This document shows positions 52,841 to 62,491 of a DNA stretch of 64,000 nt, piece by piece; positions within the stretch are counted from its first letter, which is position 1, and every line of letters starts with the position of its first letter. The position numbers were made by a program, and so were the translations under genes. Where the stretch lies: the NCBI RefSeq assembly GCF_003259335.1, contig NZ_QLLL01000001.1, positions 466,406 to 530,405 on the forward strand, given 5' to 3'. The stretch is from Chitinophaga skermanii. Lineage in GTDB: Bacteria; Bacteroidota; Bacteroidia; Chitinophagales; Chitinophagaceae. The notes beneath the pieces were generated by a model. That model had not been told where the DNA came from, ran no database searches, and saw nothing but the letters and a program-made list of their open reading frames with translations.

Positions 52841-53659
52841 ATGGAATCGAAACGTAAAAGCATGTGGAAGAAAATCGCTATTCTCCTGTTATTTTTCTAT
52901 GTAAGTGTGGGTGTTAGCCTATACTATTTTCAAGAGAAGATTATCTTCCATCCCATTGTGCTGGCAGCCGATTATCAATTCAAATTCGACATTCCTTTCG
53001 AAGAAAAATTAATCAAAGTCAACGACAAAGAACAACTCAGCGCCATCTTGTTCAAAGCCGATTCCGCCAAAGGTATCGTACTATACTTCCATGGCAATGC
53101 CCGGAATGTTGTGCAGTATGCGCAATACGCGCCGAACTTCACGAAACATGGCTATGACGTATTAGTAATGGATTACCGCAAATTCGGCAAAAGCACAGGC
53201 AAGCTTTCAGAACAAGGCATGTACGACGATGCCATGTTGATGTATAATATGGCCCGCGGCCGCTTTCAACCCCAAGACATTATCATTTACGGAAAATCAC
53301 TCGGCACAGGTGTTGCGGCAGAGCTAGCAGCTATCCGCGATTGCCAACGCTTGATACTTGAAACACCTTATTACAAATTGGCGGATTTAGGTCGTAAATA
53401 CGCCCCTATTTACCCGCTTTCGTTGTTGATGGACTACCAATTTCCTACCTACGAATATTTGCAAAAAGTAACAGCGCCAATCACCATTTTCCATGGCGAT
53501 GATGATGAAACGGTACCATTTAGTTCCGGTGAAAAATTGAAACCTTTATTGAAGAAGCCTACGGACCTGTTCGTAACCATCCCGGGAGGTCGTCATAACA
53601 ATTTGAATAAATTCCCTTTGTTCCATGGGAAGCTGGATAGCTTGTTAATGGTTCGCTAA
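52841..53659 (+). CDS. Alpha/beta hydrolase with N-terminal membrane anchor
   Basis: This 272-residue protein has one N-terminal helix (IAILLLFFYVSVGVSLYYF) and an alpha/beta hydrolase domain of the BEM46/YfhR type. Visible are the oxyanion region GIVLYFHGNARNVVQY, nucleophile Ser in IIYGKSLGTGVAAEL near residue 153, the acid in FHGDDDETVPFSSG near 220 and His in GGRHNNLNKF near 250. The substrate is unknown. Terminators stand on both sides, so it is a single-gene unit; the start is only 10 bp past the upstream terminator, so its promoter must overlap that hairpin or lie within the preceding gene. Confidence 0.87.
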   Translation: MESKRKSMWKKIAILLLFFYVSVGVSLYYFQEKIIFHPIVLAADYQFKFDIPFEEKLIKVNDKEQLSAILFKADSAKGIVLYFHGNARNVVQYAQYAPNFTKHGYDVLVMDYRKFGKSTGKLSEQGMYDDAMLMYNMARGRFQPQDIIIYGKSLGTGVAAELAAIRDCQRLILETPYYKLADLGRKYAPIYPLSLLMDYQFPTYEYLQKVTAPITIFHGDDDETVPFSSGEKLKPLLKKPTDLFVTIPGGRHNNLNKFPLFHGKLDSLLMVR

Positions 53660-53676
53660 GGGAACAACGTATAAAC

Positions 53677-53710
53677 AAAAAGGCATCTCCGCTTGGGAGA
53701 TGCCTTTTTT
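53677..53710. terminator. Bidirectional terminator between hydrolase and LD-carboxypeptidase genes
   Basis: AAAAAGGCATCTC pairs with GAGATGCCTTTTT; A- and T-runs on both sides serve both convergent genes. Confidence 0.9.
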
Positions 53711-53731
53711 TATTGCATTATAAATAATCAT

Positions 53732-54646
53732 TTACTTTTTCAGTTCCTTCAAGTAGCATTCTTTGTTGCTAACTTTCAGTTCGTGGTGGAAGCCGATCTT
53801 TAGCGCGTAATTTTCGTGCTGGTGGCCTACTGGGAAATTGTAACATACAGGGTAATCGTAATCCTTCACGATGTTCTCGATGATTTCGAATTCTGTTTGT
53901 CCGAATGGTGTTTCCGTGTCTTTCGCCTCGGTGAATGTACCAATAATGAGGCCTGCTAAGTCTTCGAGATAGCCTGCGCGCTTGAGGTTGTACATGAGTC
54001 GGTCTACACTATATCTATATTCCCCGATATCTTCGAGGAATAGGATTTTACCTTTTGTATCGATCTGCGATTCGGAGCCTGATAGGGAAGCGAGCAGGGT
54101 TAGATTGCCGCCAACGAGCTGTCCGCGGGCTGTTCCTTTACGATTCAGTTCGTGGGATTCGAATTCGTAGCGGTATCTTTTACCTTCCAAGGCATCGCGG
54201 AGGCTTTGTACGTAAGCATCTTCTTCGGTTACCCTTGTAATGCCGCTACACATTAAAGAGTGCAAGCTGGCTACACCTACCTTTTGGTGGAGGTGCGAGT
54301 GGAGGGCAGTTACATCGCTATAGCCACAGATCCATTTAGGATGTTTCTTGAATTTATGGAAATTGAGCTGGTCGAGTAGGCAGATCATGCCGTAGCCGCC
54401 GCGTCCAAATAGGATAGCTTTAATTTCGGGGTCGTCGAGCATATCTTGGAGTTCTTCCAAGCGGAGTTCGTCGGGGGCGGAAAAATTGTGGAAGCTCGTG
54501 CCAACGGTAATACCCAAATGCACGCGAAAGCCCCACGATTCTAATACTTTAGCAGCATATTCGGCTTGGTAAAGTTCCATTTTACTACTGGCGCAAGTAA
54601 CGCCGATCAAATCGCCTTTTTTAAGATATGGGGGAATTTTCATCAT
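53732..54646 (-). CDS. LD-carboxypeptidase (peptidase family S66)
   Basis: This 304-residue protein cleaves the terminal D-Ala from muramoyl tetrapeptides during murein recycling. The family start is GDLIGVTCASSKMELYQAEY, the catalytic Ser lies in ICGYSDVTALHSHLHQ near residue 112, and ILFLEDIGEYRYSVDRLMY near 205 and the His near 270 (NFPVGHQHENYALKIG) complete the triad. The length is normal. It is monocistronic and converges with the hydrolase gene. Confidence 0.9.
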   Translation of the reverse strand: MMKIPPYLKKGDLIGVTCASSKMELYQAEYAAKVLESWGFRVHLGITVGTSFHNFSAPDELRLEELQDMLDDPEIKAILFGRGGYGMICLLDQLNFHKFKKHPKWICGYSDVTALHSHLHQKVGVASLHSLMCSGITRVTEEDAYVQSLRDALEGKRYRYEFESHELNRKGTARGQLVGGNLTLLASLSGSESQIDTKGKILFLEDIGEYRYSVDRLMYNLKRAGYLEDLAGLIIGTFTEAKDTETPFGQTEFEIIENIVKDYDYPVCYNFPVGHQHENYALKIGFHHELKVSNKECYLKELKK

Positions 54647-54889
54647 TCTAGTACGCTTTATTTACCTTTGCTGATTAATTGTTTGTTCTGATTTTACCTT
54701 GGGCATGGTGGAAAAGTAGGATAGTTTGGTGGTTTAACGTTATGTTTACGCGTATTCACGTAGCCAATTGCGGCAATTCTCCTTATCTTTATCCAATATA
54801 CTCCAGCGGCTAAATTGATAAAAGGTTTTGGACTTTCCAAAATGCTAACAACGATTAGGGGTTTTTTAACATTACGGATTTTTAACAAT

Positions 54890-56980
54890 ATGAAACAATT
54901 TAACAGGTATTTAGTTACCGCTGCGCTTCCTTATGCTAATGGACCGGTACATATCGGCCACTTGGCGGGTTGCTATTTGCCGTCTGACATCTACGTTCGA
55001 TACCTCAGGGCAAAAAAAGCAGATGTAAAATTTATTTGCGGTACCGACGAACATGGCGTTCCTATCACTATTAAGGCCATGAAAGAAGGGGTAACGCCTC
55101 AAGATATTGTAGACAAATATTACGCGATCATCCGCGATAGCTTTGCAGCGATGGGTATTTCTTTCGATATTTTCTCCCGTACCTCTCGCCAAATTCACCA
55201 CGAAACAGCCGCCGCTTTCTTCAAAAAAATGTACGACGATGGTTTGTTCGAAGAAAAAGAAAGCGAACAATATTTTGATGAAATAAAACAAGTGTTTTTA
55301 GCCGATCGATATATCATAGGAACTTGCCCTAAATGTGGTAACGACAAAGCCTATGGTGATCAGTGCGAAAAATGTGGTACTTCATTATCGCCCGACGAAC
55401 TTATCAACCCTCGTTCTGCATTGAGCGACGCGGTGCCGGTGAAGAAGAAAACCAAACACTGGTATATGCCATTGCAAAACTATGAACCGTTCTTGAACGA
55501 ATGGTTAATAGAAGGACATAAAGAGTGGAAGAACAACGTATACGGCCAATGTAAAAGCTGGTTAGATAGCGGTTTACAAAGTCGTGCTATGACGCGTGAT
55601 AGCAACTGGGGTATTAAAGTACCCGTTGAAGGCGCAGAAGGCAAAGTATTATACGTATGGTTCGATGCCCCGATCGGTTATATTTCGGCAACAAAAGAAT
55701 TAACCGAAAACTGGGCAGATTACTGGTCGAAAGACGATACTAAATTGGTACACTTTATCGGTAAAGATAACATCGTGTTCCACTGTATCATTTTCCCTGC
55801 CATGTTAAAAGCACATGGAAACTTCGTGTTGCCAGAAAACGTACCGGCTAATGAATTCTTGAACATTGAAGGTGAAAAGATTTCTACTTCACGTAATTGG
55901 GCTGTTTGGGTGAATGATTATGTAGCTGATTTCCCTGGACAAGAAGACGTATTGCGTTATGTATTGTGCAGCACAGCACCAGAAACAAAAGACAACGATT
56001 TCTCTTGGAAAGATTTCCAACAACGCAATAACTCCGAGTTAACCGATATCTTCAGCAACTTCGTTCACCGTACTATGGTGCTTATGCACAAATTGTGCGG
56101 CGGTAAAGTGCCACCAATGCACGCCGATTTGAAAGATGCGAAAGATGATGCAGTATACACAGAATTACAAGATGCTGTGAAGAAAGCTACCGAGTTCTTG
56201 GAAAACTACCGTTTCCGTGATGCATTAGCAGAAGTGATGAACGTAGCAAGAATTGGTAACCGTTACTTACAAGACCGTGAACCATGGATCGTAGCAAAAC
56301 AATTGCCAACGAACCCTGAAGCACAAAAACAAATCGATAACGCGATCCACGTTTGTTTACAAATCGTGGCCAACCTCGCCATCTTATCGAATCCATTCTT
56401 GCCTTTCACCGCAGAAAAAATCTGCAAAATGTTGAAAGTAGTAGATCGCATGTTGGAATGGGAAAACGCTGGTAGAATGGACCTCGTAAAAACAGGTTAC
56501 AGTCTCCGCGAACCTATCATGTTGTTCAAGAAAATCGAGAACGAAGTAGTAGAAGATCAAGTTAAAAAATTACACCAACGATTGAAAGAAGCAGTAGATG
56601 CCATGAATGCTACAAATGGAACAGTAGCACCGGCAGTTGAAGAAAAACCGGCAAAAGCGGAAATCCAGTTCGATGATTTCGCTAAAATCGACTTACGTGT
56701 TGGTACCATTACGCATGCAGAAAAAATTCCTAAAGCAGATAAATTGTTGAAATTATCTGTTGATATGGGTACTGAACAACGTACCATTTGCTCAGGTATC
56801 GCGGAATATTTTGCGCCTGAAGATATCATCGGCAAACAAGTAACCGTTGTGGCAAACTTAGCTCCTCGCAAAATGCGTGGTATCGAGAGCCAGGGTATGA
56901 TCTTGATGGCTGAGGATAATGGCAAACTAGTATTTGTAAATCCAAATGTAGCCGTAGCACCAGGTAGTGGTGTAAGCTGA
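54890..56980 (+). CDS. metG: Methionyl-tRNA synthetase
   Basis: This 696-residue class I enzyme charges tRNA-Met. I chose the ATG at 54890 ([20 protein letters not shown]); an upstream in-frame ATG at 54815 adds 25 unlike residues. HIGH motif is HIGH in [12 protein letters not shown], the zinc knuckles are [18 protein letters not shown], and KMSKS reads KISTS ([14 protein letters not shown]). A C-terminal tRNA-binding EMAP-like domain ([20 protein letters not shown]) is present, joined by a short linker. It is monocistronic with a strong terminator. Confidence 0.95.
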   Translation: MKQFNRYLVTAALPYANGPVHIGHLAGCYLPSDIYVRYLRAKKADVKFICGTDEHGVPITIKAMKEGVTPQDIVDKYYAIIRDSFAAMGISFDIFSRTSRQIHHETAAAFFKKMYDDGLFEEKESEQYFDEIKQVFLADRYIIGTCPKCGNDKAYGDQCEKCGTSLSPDELINPRSALSDAVPVKKKTKHWYMPLQNYEPFLNEWLIEGHKEWKNNVYGQCKSWLDSGLQSRAMTRDSNWGIKVPVEGAEGKVLYVWFDAPIGYISATKELTENWADYWSKDDTKLVHFIGKDNIVFHCIIFPAMLKAHGNFVLPENVPANEFLNIEGEKISTSRNWAVWVNDYVADFPGQEDVLRYVLCSTAPETKDNDFSWKDFQQRNNSELTDIFSNFVHRTMVLMHKLCGGKVPPMHADLKDAKDDAVYTELQDAVKKATEFLENYRFRDALAEVMNVARIGNRYLQDREPWIVAKQLPTNPEAQKQIDNAIHVCLQIVANLAILSNPFLPFTAEKICKMLKVVDRMLEWENAGRMDLVKTGYSLREPIMLFKKIENEVVEDQVKKLHQRLKEAVDAMNATNGTVAPAVEEKPAKAEIQFDDFAKIDLRVGTITHAEKIPKADKLLKLSVDMGTEQRTICSGIAEYFAPEDIIGKQVTVVANLAPRKMRGIESQGMILMAEDNGKLVFVNPNVAVAPGSGVS

Positions 56981-57004
56981 TTTGGAACGCAAGCATAATA
57001 TTAT

Positions 57005-57042
57005 AAAAGCGCTGCTATGGGATACCCAGGCAGCGCTTTTTT
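57005..57042 (+). terminator. Terminator of metG
   Basis: AAAAGCGCTGC pairs perfectly with GCAGCGCTTTT, followed by six T in all; an inner TGGG/CCCA extends the stem. Confidence 0.9.
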
Positions 57043-57085
57043 GTTTGGATACTTTAAGACATTCTCTTAATACTTAACTAAAAAG

Positions 57086-57460
57086 TTGTATTTTCTTGAA
57101 AGGAAAAAGAATAGTTTACCGCAGTTTACTACCTTATTAATTCTATCATTAATACACTTCTTTTACCTAGAAGCTATTGTATCAATAACTTTTTTATTTT
57201 ATCCTCCATTGGGCTCATTTCTCTTAAGTGTAATTAATAAGAAAATTGTAGCAGTTGTGATGATAGTGTTAATAGTAATTCACTATTTAATATTTAGCTT
57301 CAAAAGGAATTGGGGTGATTATATGTTTGAATTTTCCAATGAAAGCAAGAGACAAAAAAATAGAGGGAATGCTTTAGTGCTACTATTTATTTTGGGATCA
57401 TTATTTCTCTTGATATTTGTTTCATTAATCGTCGCAAACACTGGTGTATTTTATCATTGA
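57086..57460 (+). CDS. Small membrane protein, paralogue 1 of a tandem pair
   Basis: This 124-residue protein with a TTG start has four hydrophobic segments and no recognised domain. Its C-terminal half matches the next gene: FSFKRNWGDYMFEFSNESKR versus FYFRRDWDAYIQEFSGESRT, with a shared aromatic-basic stretch at the cytoplasmic face. The only later in-frame ATG is at residue 59, inside the similar region, so the TTG is the best start; an eroded ATG is possible. The pair is more AT-rich than its neighbours. Function unknown. Confidence 0.6.
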   Translation: MYFLERKKNSLPQFTTLLILSLIHFFYLEAIVSITFLFYPPLGSFLLSVINKKIVAVVMIVLIVIHYLIFSFKRNWGDYMFEFSNESKRQKNRGNALVLLFILGSLFLLIFVSLIVANTGVFYH

Positions 57461-57556
57461 GGGGAAAAGTGAGGATTATTCGTGGTATCTATTTTTAACT
57501 CATTTCTTATTTTTACATACACCTTAAAATTTGAATACGGAGAACAAGACAGTTTC

Positions 57557-57979
57557 ATGAACGTAGATATGATTAAACCTTACCGATATATTATTTACAA
57601 GTTAATGTCGTCTTTGGCGAAGCGAAATTCATCTCCCAAAAGTGGTACGTTAGCGATATTAACATTCGTGCATTTCTTTTATGTGTCGATTCTAATTTTA
57701 ATAGTAAGTGTATTATTCCCTTCATTTGGTAGCCACATACTTACTTTTAATCGTGTGGGAATGATCCTGTATTTATTGGGATTATTCGCCGTGAATTACT
57801 TCGTATTTTATTTCAGAAGAGATTGGGATGCATATATACAGGAGTTTTCTGGCGAAAGTAGGACACAAAAATTATGGGGAAACATTTTTGTAATACTTTA
57901 TGTATTTGCAGGAATGTTTTTAGCGATAAAATCCTGGGAATGGGTAGCTAGTAATGGCTGGTTTATAGATGTCAAGTAA
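57557..57979 (+). CDS. Small membrane protein, paralogue 2 of a tandem pair
   Basis: This 140-residue protein starts at the ATG at 57557 (MNVDMIKPYRYIIYKLMSSL); the extra 25 codons from a GTG at 57482 have no counterpart in the paralogue. It has four hydrophobic segments and the shared motif RRDWDAYIQEFSGESRTQKL...GN. Similarity over FFY...F-R-W..Y..EFS.ES..QK..GN shows a tandem duplication. Function unknown. It ends at a terminator 38 bp later. Confidence 0.62.
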   Translation: MNVDMIKPYRYIIYKLMSSLAKRNSSPKSGTLAILTFVHFFYVSILILIVSVLFPSFGSHILTFNRVGMILYLLGLFAVNYFVFYFRRDWDAYIQEFSGESRTQKLWGNIFVILYVFAGMFLAIKSWEWVASNGWFIDVK

Positions 57980-58016
57980 TAAACGAAATGCTATTCATAT
58001 AATTGCATACAACCTA

Positions 58017-58046
58017 AGCCCCCGGCATCAACCCCGGGGGCTTTTA
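58017..58046 (+). terminator. Terminator downstream of the membrane protein pair
   Basis: AGCCCCCGG pairs with CCGGGGGCT over 8 bases, followed by TTTTAT. Confidence 0.85.
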
Positions 58047-58231
58047 TATTTATAAAATTTATTATCTACCCTTTCCTCGCAATATCTTGATATTGACCTA
58101 TTTAATCTTTGTTAAATTCCTCCCAAACCCTCATTCTTCCCCCTTCCCCTTGTTCATTTGTCGAAAAAATCCACTAAATTCATTACTTATTAAATTTTTA
58201 AGTATCGCTAACCGAAAAAGCTAGATCAATC

Positions 58232-60631
58232 ATGCAAAGAAGAATCAATAAAGTTGCCGTTTTAGGCTCGGGTGTTATGGGATCAAGAATTGCTTGTCAT
58301 TTTGCTGGCATCGGGGTGAAAGTGCTTTTGCTTGATATTGCTCCTAAAGAGCTAAACGAGGCAGAACAAAAGAAAGGCCTTTCGCTCGACCATCCCGCTG
58401 TGAAGAATAGGATCGTGAATGATGCTTTGCAAGCTGCTTTGAAATCGAACCCATCACCGGTTTATTCCAAAGAGGTAGCGCAACATATTACCACCGGTAA
58501 CTTCACCGATAACATGAAGGATATCGCCAACGTAGATTGGATCATCGAAGTGGTAGTAGAAAACTTAAATATCAAGAAAGTCGTGTTCGAACAAGTGGAA
58601 CAATTCCGCAAACCCGGCACGCTCATTACTTCAAATACTTCGGGGATTCCTATTCATCTTATGACCGAAGGCAGGAGCGAAGACTTCCAGGAACATTTCT
58701 GTGGAACCCACTTCTTTAACCCGCCAAGGTATTTGCGCTTGTTGGAAATCATCCCAACTCCGCACACCTCCCAAGAGGTCATCGACTTCCTCATGCACTA
58801 CGGCGATCTTTACCTCGGTAAAACCACCGTATTGTGTAAAGATACCCCCGCCTTTATTGCTAACCGCGTAGGCGTGTTCTCCATTATGGCCATTTTCCAC
58901 ATCATGCAGAAAATGGGCTTAACGGTAGATGAAGTAGATGCATTAACAGGACCGGTAATAGGCCGCCCAAAATCTGCCACATTCCGTACGGCCGACGTAG
59001 TAGGTATAGATACCTTGGTGAAAGTAGCCAATGGTGTAGCCGAAAATTGTCCTACCGACGAAGCCCGCGATATCTTCCAAATACCTCCATTCTTGCAAAA
59101 GATTGTAGAGAACAATTGGCTCGGGGATAAAACCGGTCAAGGTTTCTACAAGAAAACAAAAGGAGCAGGTGGTAAAGAAATCTTAACCCTGAACTTGGAA
59201 ACCATGGAATACGGCCCTAAACAAAAGGCGAAATTCCCTGGTATTGAAGCAGCGAAACCCATTGAAGATTTAAAACAACGTATACGCGCATTAGCCGTAG
59301 GAACAGATAAATCAGCACAGTTTTATCAACAATTCCATGCACACTTATTCAGCTATATTTCACACCGTATCCCGGAAATCGCGGACGATCTCTACAAAGT
59401 AGACGACGCCATGAAAGCAGGTTTCGGTTGGGAAATCGGTGCTTTTGAAACATGGGATCTTTTAGGTGTAAAAGCAAACGTAGACGCCATCAAAGCACAA
59501 GGTTTAACGGTAGCAACTTGGGTAGAAGATATGGTAGCAAAAGGCATCACTTCCTTCTATAAAATCGACGGTGGAAAGAAATACTACTACAATCAAAATA
59601 CAGGCGATTACGCGTTAATACCGGGTGCAGATAGCTTTATCATCCTCGAAAACCGCGCCAGCAATATTGTGTGGAAAAACAGCGTCAGTAACTTGTACGA
59701 CCTGGGCGACGGTATCGTTTGCTTGGATTGGAAAACAAAGATGAATACCATCGGTGGTGAAGTACTCGACGCAGTGAATAAAGCCGTTGATCGTGCTGAA
59801 AAAGACTTCCGCGGTTTAGTGATTGGTAACGATGGCGGTAATTTCTCTGCCGGTGCAAACGTAGGTATGATCTTCATGTTGGCAGCAGAACAAGAATACG
59901 ATGAACTCGATATGGCTGTTCGCTTGTTCCAACGTAGTACCATGCGTTTACGTTACTCGTCTATTCCTACTGTTGTGGCGCCTCACGGTTTAACGTTAGG
60001 TGGCGGTTGTGAAATGTGTTTACATGCCGATAAAGTGCAAGCAGCAGCGGAATCGTACATCGGTTTGGTTGAATTAGGCGTAGGCTTAATCCCAGGCGGC
60101 GGCGGTACAAAGGAAATGACGGTACGTGCCAGCGATCAATTCCGCGATGGTCAAATCGAATTACCGCATTTACAAGAAAGATTCTTAGCGATCGGCACAG
60201 CAAAAGTGTCAACCTCGGCCGAAGAAGCATATGGCTTAGGTATCTTAGACCGCAATAAAGATAGTATCACAATGAACCAAAGCAGGCTCATTGCCGATGC
60301 AAAAGAGAAAGCCATTGAAATGGCTGAAGCCGGCTATACTCGTCCACAAGAAAGAACAGATATTAAGGTATTGGGTCGTGGAGCACTAGGTGCGCTATTG
60401 GCTGGTATCAACGGTATGAAATTCGGTAACTACATCTCTGAACACGATGCGAAAATCGCTACGAAGTTAGCGTACGTAATGTGTGGTGGCGATTTAACCG
60501 ATACGGCCGTAGTTTCTGAACAATATCTCTTGGATTTAGAGCGCGAAGCATTCTTGAGCTTAAGCGGTGAACGCAAAACGTTGGAAAGATTGCAAAGCGT
60601 AATAAAAACAGGGAAACCAATTCGGAACTAA
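58232..60631 (+). CDS. 3-hydroxyacyl-CoA dehydrogenase / enoyl-CoA hydratase fusion
   Basis: This 799-residue bifunctional beta-oxidation enzyme has the dehydrogenase first: NAD-binding KVAVLGSGVMGSRIACHFAG (residues 7-26), catalytic region FCGTHFFNPPRYLRLLEIIP near 152 and the C-terminal dehydrogenase domains to about 440. The crotonase domain follows, with GNDGGNFSAGANVGMIFMLA near 530 and GLTLGGGCEMCLHAD near 590. The order is the reverse of E. coli FadB. The partner thiolase is at 8101. The substrate is inferred from the family. Confidence 0.92.
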   Translation: MQRRINKVAVLGSGVMGSRIACHFAGIGVKVLLLDIAPKELNEAEQKKGLSLDHPAVKNRIVNDALQAALKSNPSPVYSKEVAQHITTGNFTDNMKDIANVDWIIEVVVENLNIKKVVFEQVEQFRKPGTLITSNTSGIPIHLMTEGRSEDFQEHFCGTHFFNPPRYLRLLEIIPTPHTSQEVIDFLMHYGDLYLGKTTVLCKDTPAFIANRVGVFSIMAIFHIMQKMGLTVDEVDALTGPVIGRPKSATFRTADVVGIDTLVKVANGVAENCPTDEARDIFQIPPFLQKIVENNWLGDKTGQGFYKKTKGAGGKEILTLNLETMEYGPKQKAKFPGIEAAKPIEDLKQRIRALAVGTDKSAQFYQQFHAHLFSYISHRIPEIADDLYKVDDAMKAGFGWEIGAFETWDLLGVKANVDAIKAQGLTVATWVEDMVAKGITSFYKIDGGKKYYYNQNTGDYALIPGADSFIILENRASNIVWKNSVSNLYDLGDGIVCLDWKTKMNTIGGEVLDAVNKAVDRAEKDFRGLVIGNDGGNFSAGANVGMIFMLAAEQEYDELDMAVRLFQRSTMRLRYSSIPTVVAPHGLTLGGGCEMCLHADKVQAAAESYIGLVELGVGLIPGGGGTKEMTVRASDQFRDGQIELPHLQERFLAIGTAKVSTSAEEAYGLGILDRNKDSITMNQSRLIADAKEKAIEMAEAGYTRPQERTDIKVLGRGALGALLAGINGMKFGNYISEHDAKIATKLAYVMCGGDLTDTAVVSEQYLLDLEREAFLSLSGERKTLERLQSVIKTGKPIRN

Positions 60632-60663
60632 TTATATTTATATCCTATTAAAACTCTTTTTCT

Positions 60664-61554
60664 TTGGAAAATAACGTTCTATCCCTTCACCAAATCTCCA
60701 AGAAATATGGAGCCGTGCAAGCTTTAGCAGGTGTGTCGTTCGACGTGCCTAGCGGGAGTGTGTTCGGAATTTTAGGTCCTAATGGTAGCGGTAAAACCAC
60801 GCTCCTCGGGATCATCATGGATGTACTGAAAGCCGACCAAGGTACCTATTCTTGGTTTAACGAACAGCCACATTCCAGCCTGCGGAAACGCATCGGCACC
60901 TTGTTAGAAACGCCCAATTTCTACCACTACTATACTGCCGTTCAGAACTTGGAAATCACGGCCGCTATTAAAGGTCATGGTAAACAAGATATCGACGGTG
61001 CCTTACAAATGACAGGCCTCTACGAAAGAAGGCACTCGAAGTTCAGCACCTATTCACTCGGTATGAAACAAAGGTTGGCCATTGCCGCAGCTTTGCTGGG
61101 CGATCCGCAAATCCTATTGTTCGACGAGCCTACGAATGGTCTTGACCCTGCTGGGATTGCAGAAATCCGGGATTTGATTCGCAAACTGAATCAACTGGGT
61201 AAAACAGTAATCATGGCAAGCCACTTGCTCGACGAAGTAGAGAAAGTATGTACCCACGTGGCTATCCTCAAAAAAGGTAACTTATTAACAGCTGGCCTAG
61301 TAAATACGGTATTGTCGAATGAAGATATCATAGAAGTAAGTACCGACGATCTTGCAAAACTTGAAAGTGTACTAACCGCTTGGCCGGGCGTGAAATCTGT
61401 GCAACGTTTCCACACAATCTTGCAAGTTACATTCGAAGGTGAATTTACAACAGGACAAGTAAACCAATACTGCTTCGAACAAGGCATCGTGTTAAGTCAC
61501 CTGTCGATTAAGAAGAAGAGCTTGGAAGCGAAGTTCATAGAATTAACTAACTAA
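60664..61554 (+). CDS. ABC-2 transporter ATP-binding protein
   Basis: This 296-residue ATPase starts at TTG (MENNVLSLHQISKKYGAVQA), 32 bp after the preceding stop. Walker A is ILGPNGSGKTTLLGIIMDV near residue 35, the signature is YSLGMKQRLAIAAAL near 135, Walker B is ILLFDEPTNGLDPAGIAE near 155, and the H-loop is IMASHLLDE near 190. The C-terminal part is the usual DUF4162-like domain. It pairs with the permease 48 bp downstream. The substrate is unknown. Confidence 0.9.
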   Translation: MENNVLSLHQISKKYGAVQALAGVSFDVPSGSVFGILGPNGSGKTTLLGIIMDVLKADQGTYSWFNEQPHSSLRKRIGTLLETPNFYHYYTAVQNLEITAAIKGHGKQDIDGALQMTGLYERRHSKFSTYSLGMKQRLAIAAALLGDPQILLFDEPTNGLDPAGIAEIRDLIRKLNQLGKTVIMASHLLDEVEKVCTHVAILKKGNLLTAGLVNTVLSNEDIIEVSTDDLAKLESVLTAWPGVKSVQRFHTILQVTFEGEFTTGQVNQYCFEQGIVLSHLSIKKKSLEAKFIELTN

Positions 61555-61602
61555 CAGTCACGCTTACACGTAATTCATTATCAACCTTATTTACAATCTA
61601 CT

Positions 61603-62385
61603 ATGTTTAATTTATTATATGTAGAATGGCTGAAAGTCAAGAAATATAAAGCCTTCTGGATCATTCTCGGCATTTTCGCTGTTCCATTCCCTATCATCTT
61701 CATGGAAATCATGAAAAAGATAGATGAGAAAGCGGGAGTAGTGGGCGTTATGTTCACCGCCTTCCCTTCTATCTGGCAAATGAGTGGTTTCTGGAGTAGT
61801 ATCAACCTCGTGTTATTAGCGATGTTGGTGATCTTGATGATAACCAATGAAAATACTTACCGTACTATTCGTCAAAATATCATTGATGGTTGGAGTCGCG
61901 AACAGTTTTTTACTGCAAAGCTGCTACAAGTTATTATGTTGTCAGTTCTAGCTACAATAGTGGCTACGATTGCTGGGATTATAACAGGTGTTGCACTAGA
62001 TGATATGCATAACGCTTCAAAGGGATCATATTTTATTTTCTATATCTTTCTACAATCTCTCTGTTATCTGTCAGCGGCATTGTTCATTGGTTTATACGTG
62101 AAGCGCGCCGCCTTGGCAATCGCAATTTATTTTATGTACGTGGTGATTGGAGGTGAGTTCTTGCTCCAGTTTGTTATGAACAAGTACTTAGGTGGCTATG
62201 TTGGTAACTTCTTGCCTTTACAAGCCAGTGATGAACTAGTTCCGTTTCCAAACATGGATAAATTGTCGAAAGAAGTTACTGGAAAGGCGCCTCTCGATCC
62301 TTCAATTTACCTAATTGCCACACTGGTTTATATAGGATTATTCATATTCTTGTCGTACAGGAAGATGAAAAAAGCTGACCTGTAG
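61603..62385 (+). CDS. ABC-2 type transporter permease
   Basis: This 260-residue permease has six hydrophobic segments (for example YKAFWIILGIFAVPFPIIF, FWSSINLVLLAMLVILM and LLQVIMLSVLATIVATIAGI). It lacks any ATPase motif and follows the ABC ATPase gene. Export of an unknown substrate, lipid or antibiotic-like, is inferred from the family. The C-terminal ~50 residues are a last helix and a short basic tail (FLSYRKMKKADL). Confidence 0.87.
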   Translation: MFNLLYVEWLKVKKYKAFWIILGIFAVPFPIIFMEIMKKIDEKAGVVGVMFTAFPSIWQMSGFWSSINLVLLAMLVILMITNENTYRTIRQNIIDGWSREQFFTAKLLQVIMLSVLATIVATIAGIITGVALDDMHNASKGSYFIFYIFLQSLCYLSAALFIGLYVKRAALAIAIYFMYVVIGGEFLLQFVMNKYLGGYVGNFLPLQASDELVPFPNMDKLSKEVTGKAPLDPSIYLIATLVYIGLFIFLSYRKMKKADL

Positions 62386-62439
62386 CGAATTATAACAAAA
62401 AAATAACTGGATAATACCCGGCTTTGTTTGCAATTACAA

Positions 62440-62470
62440 TTGGCGGCTTGTTACTTTGGTAGTAAATTTG
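62440..62470 (+). promoter_or_regulatory. surE promoter
   Basis: TTG (62440-62442), 20 bases, then TAAATTTG (62463-62470). Transcription would start near 62477, so the TTG at 62456 cannot be the start; the GTG at 62492 is. Confidence 0.7.
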
Positions 62471-62491
62471 AACGTAAAAAGAGATTTGAAC

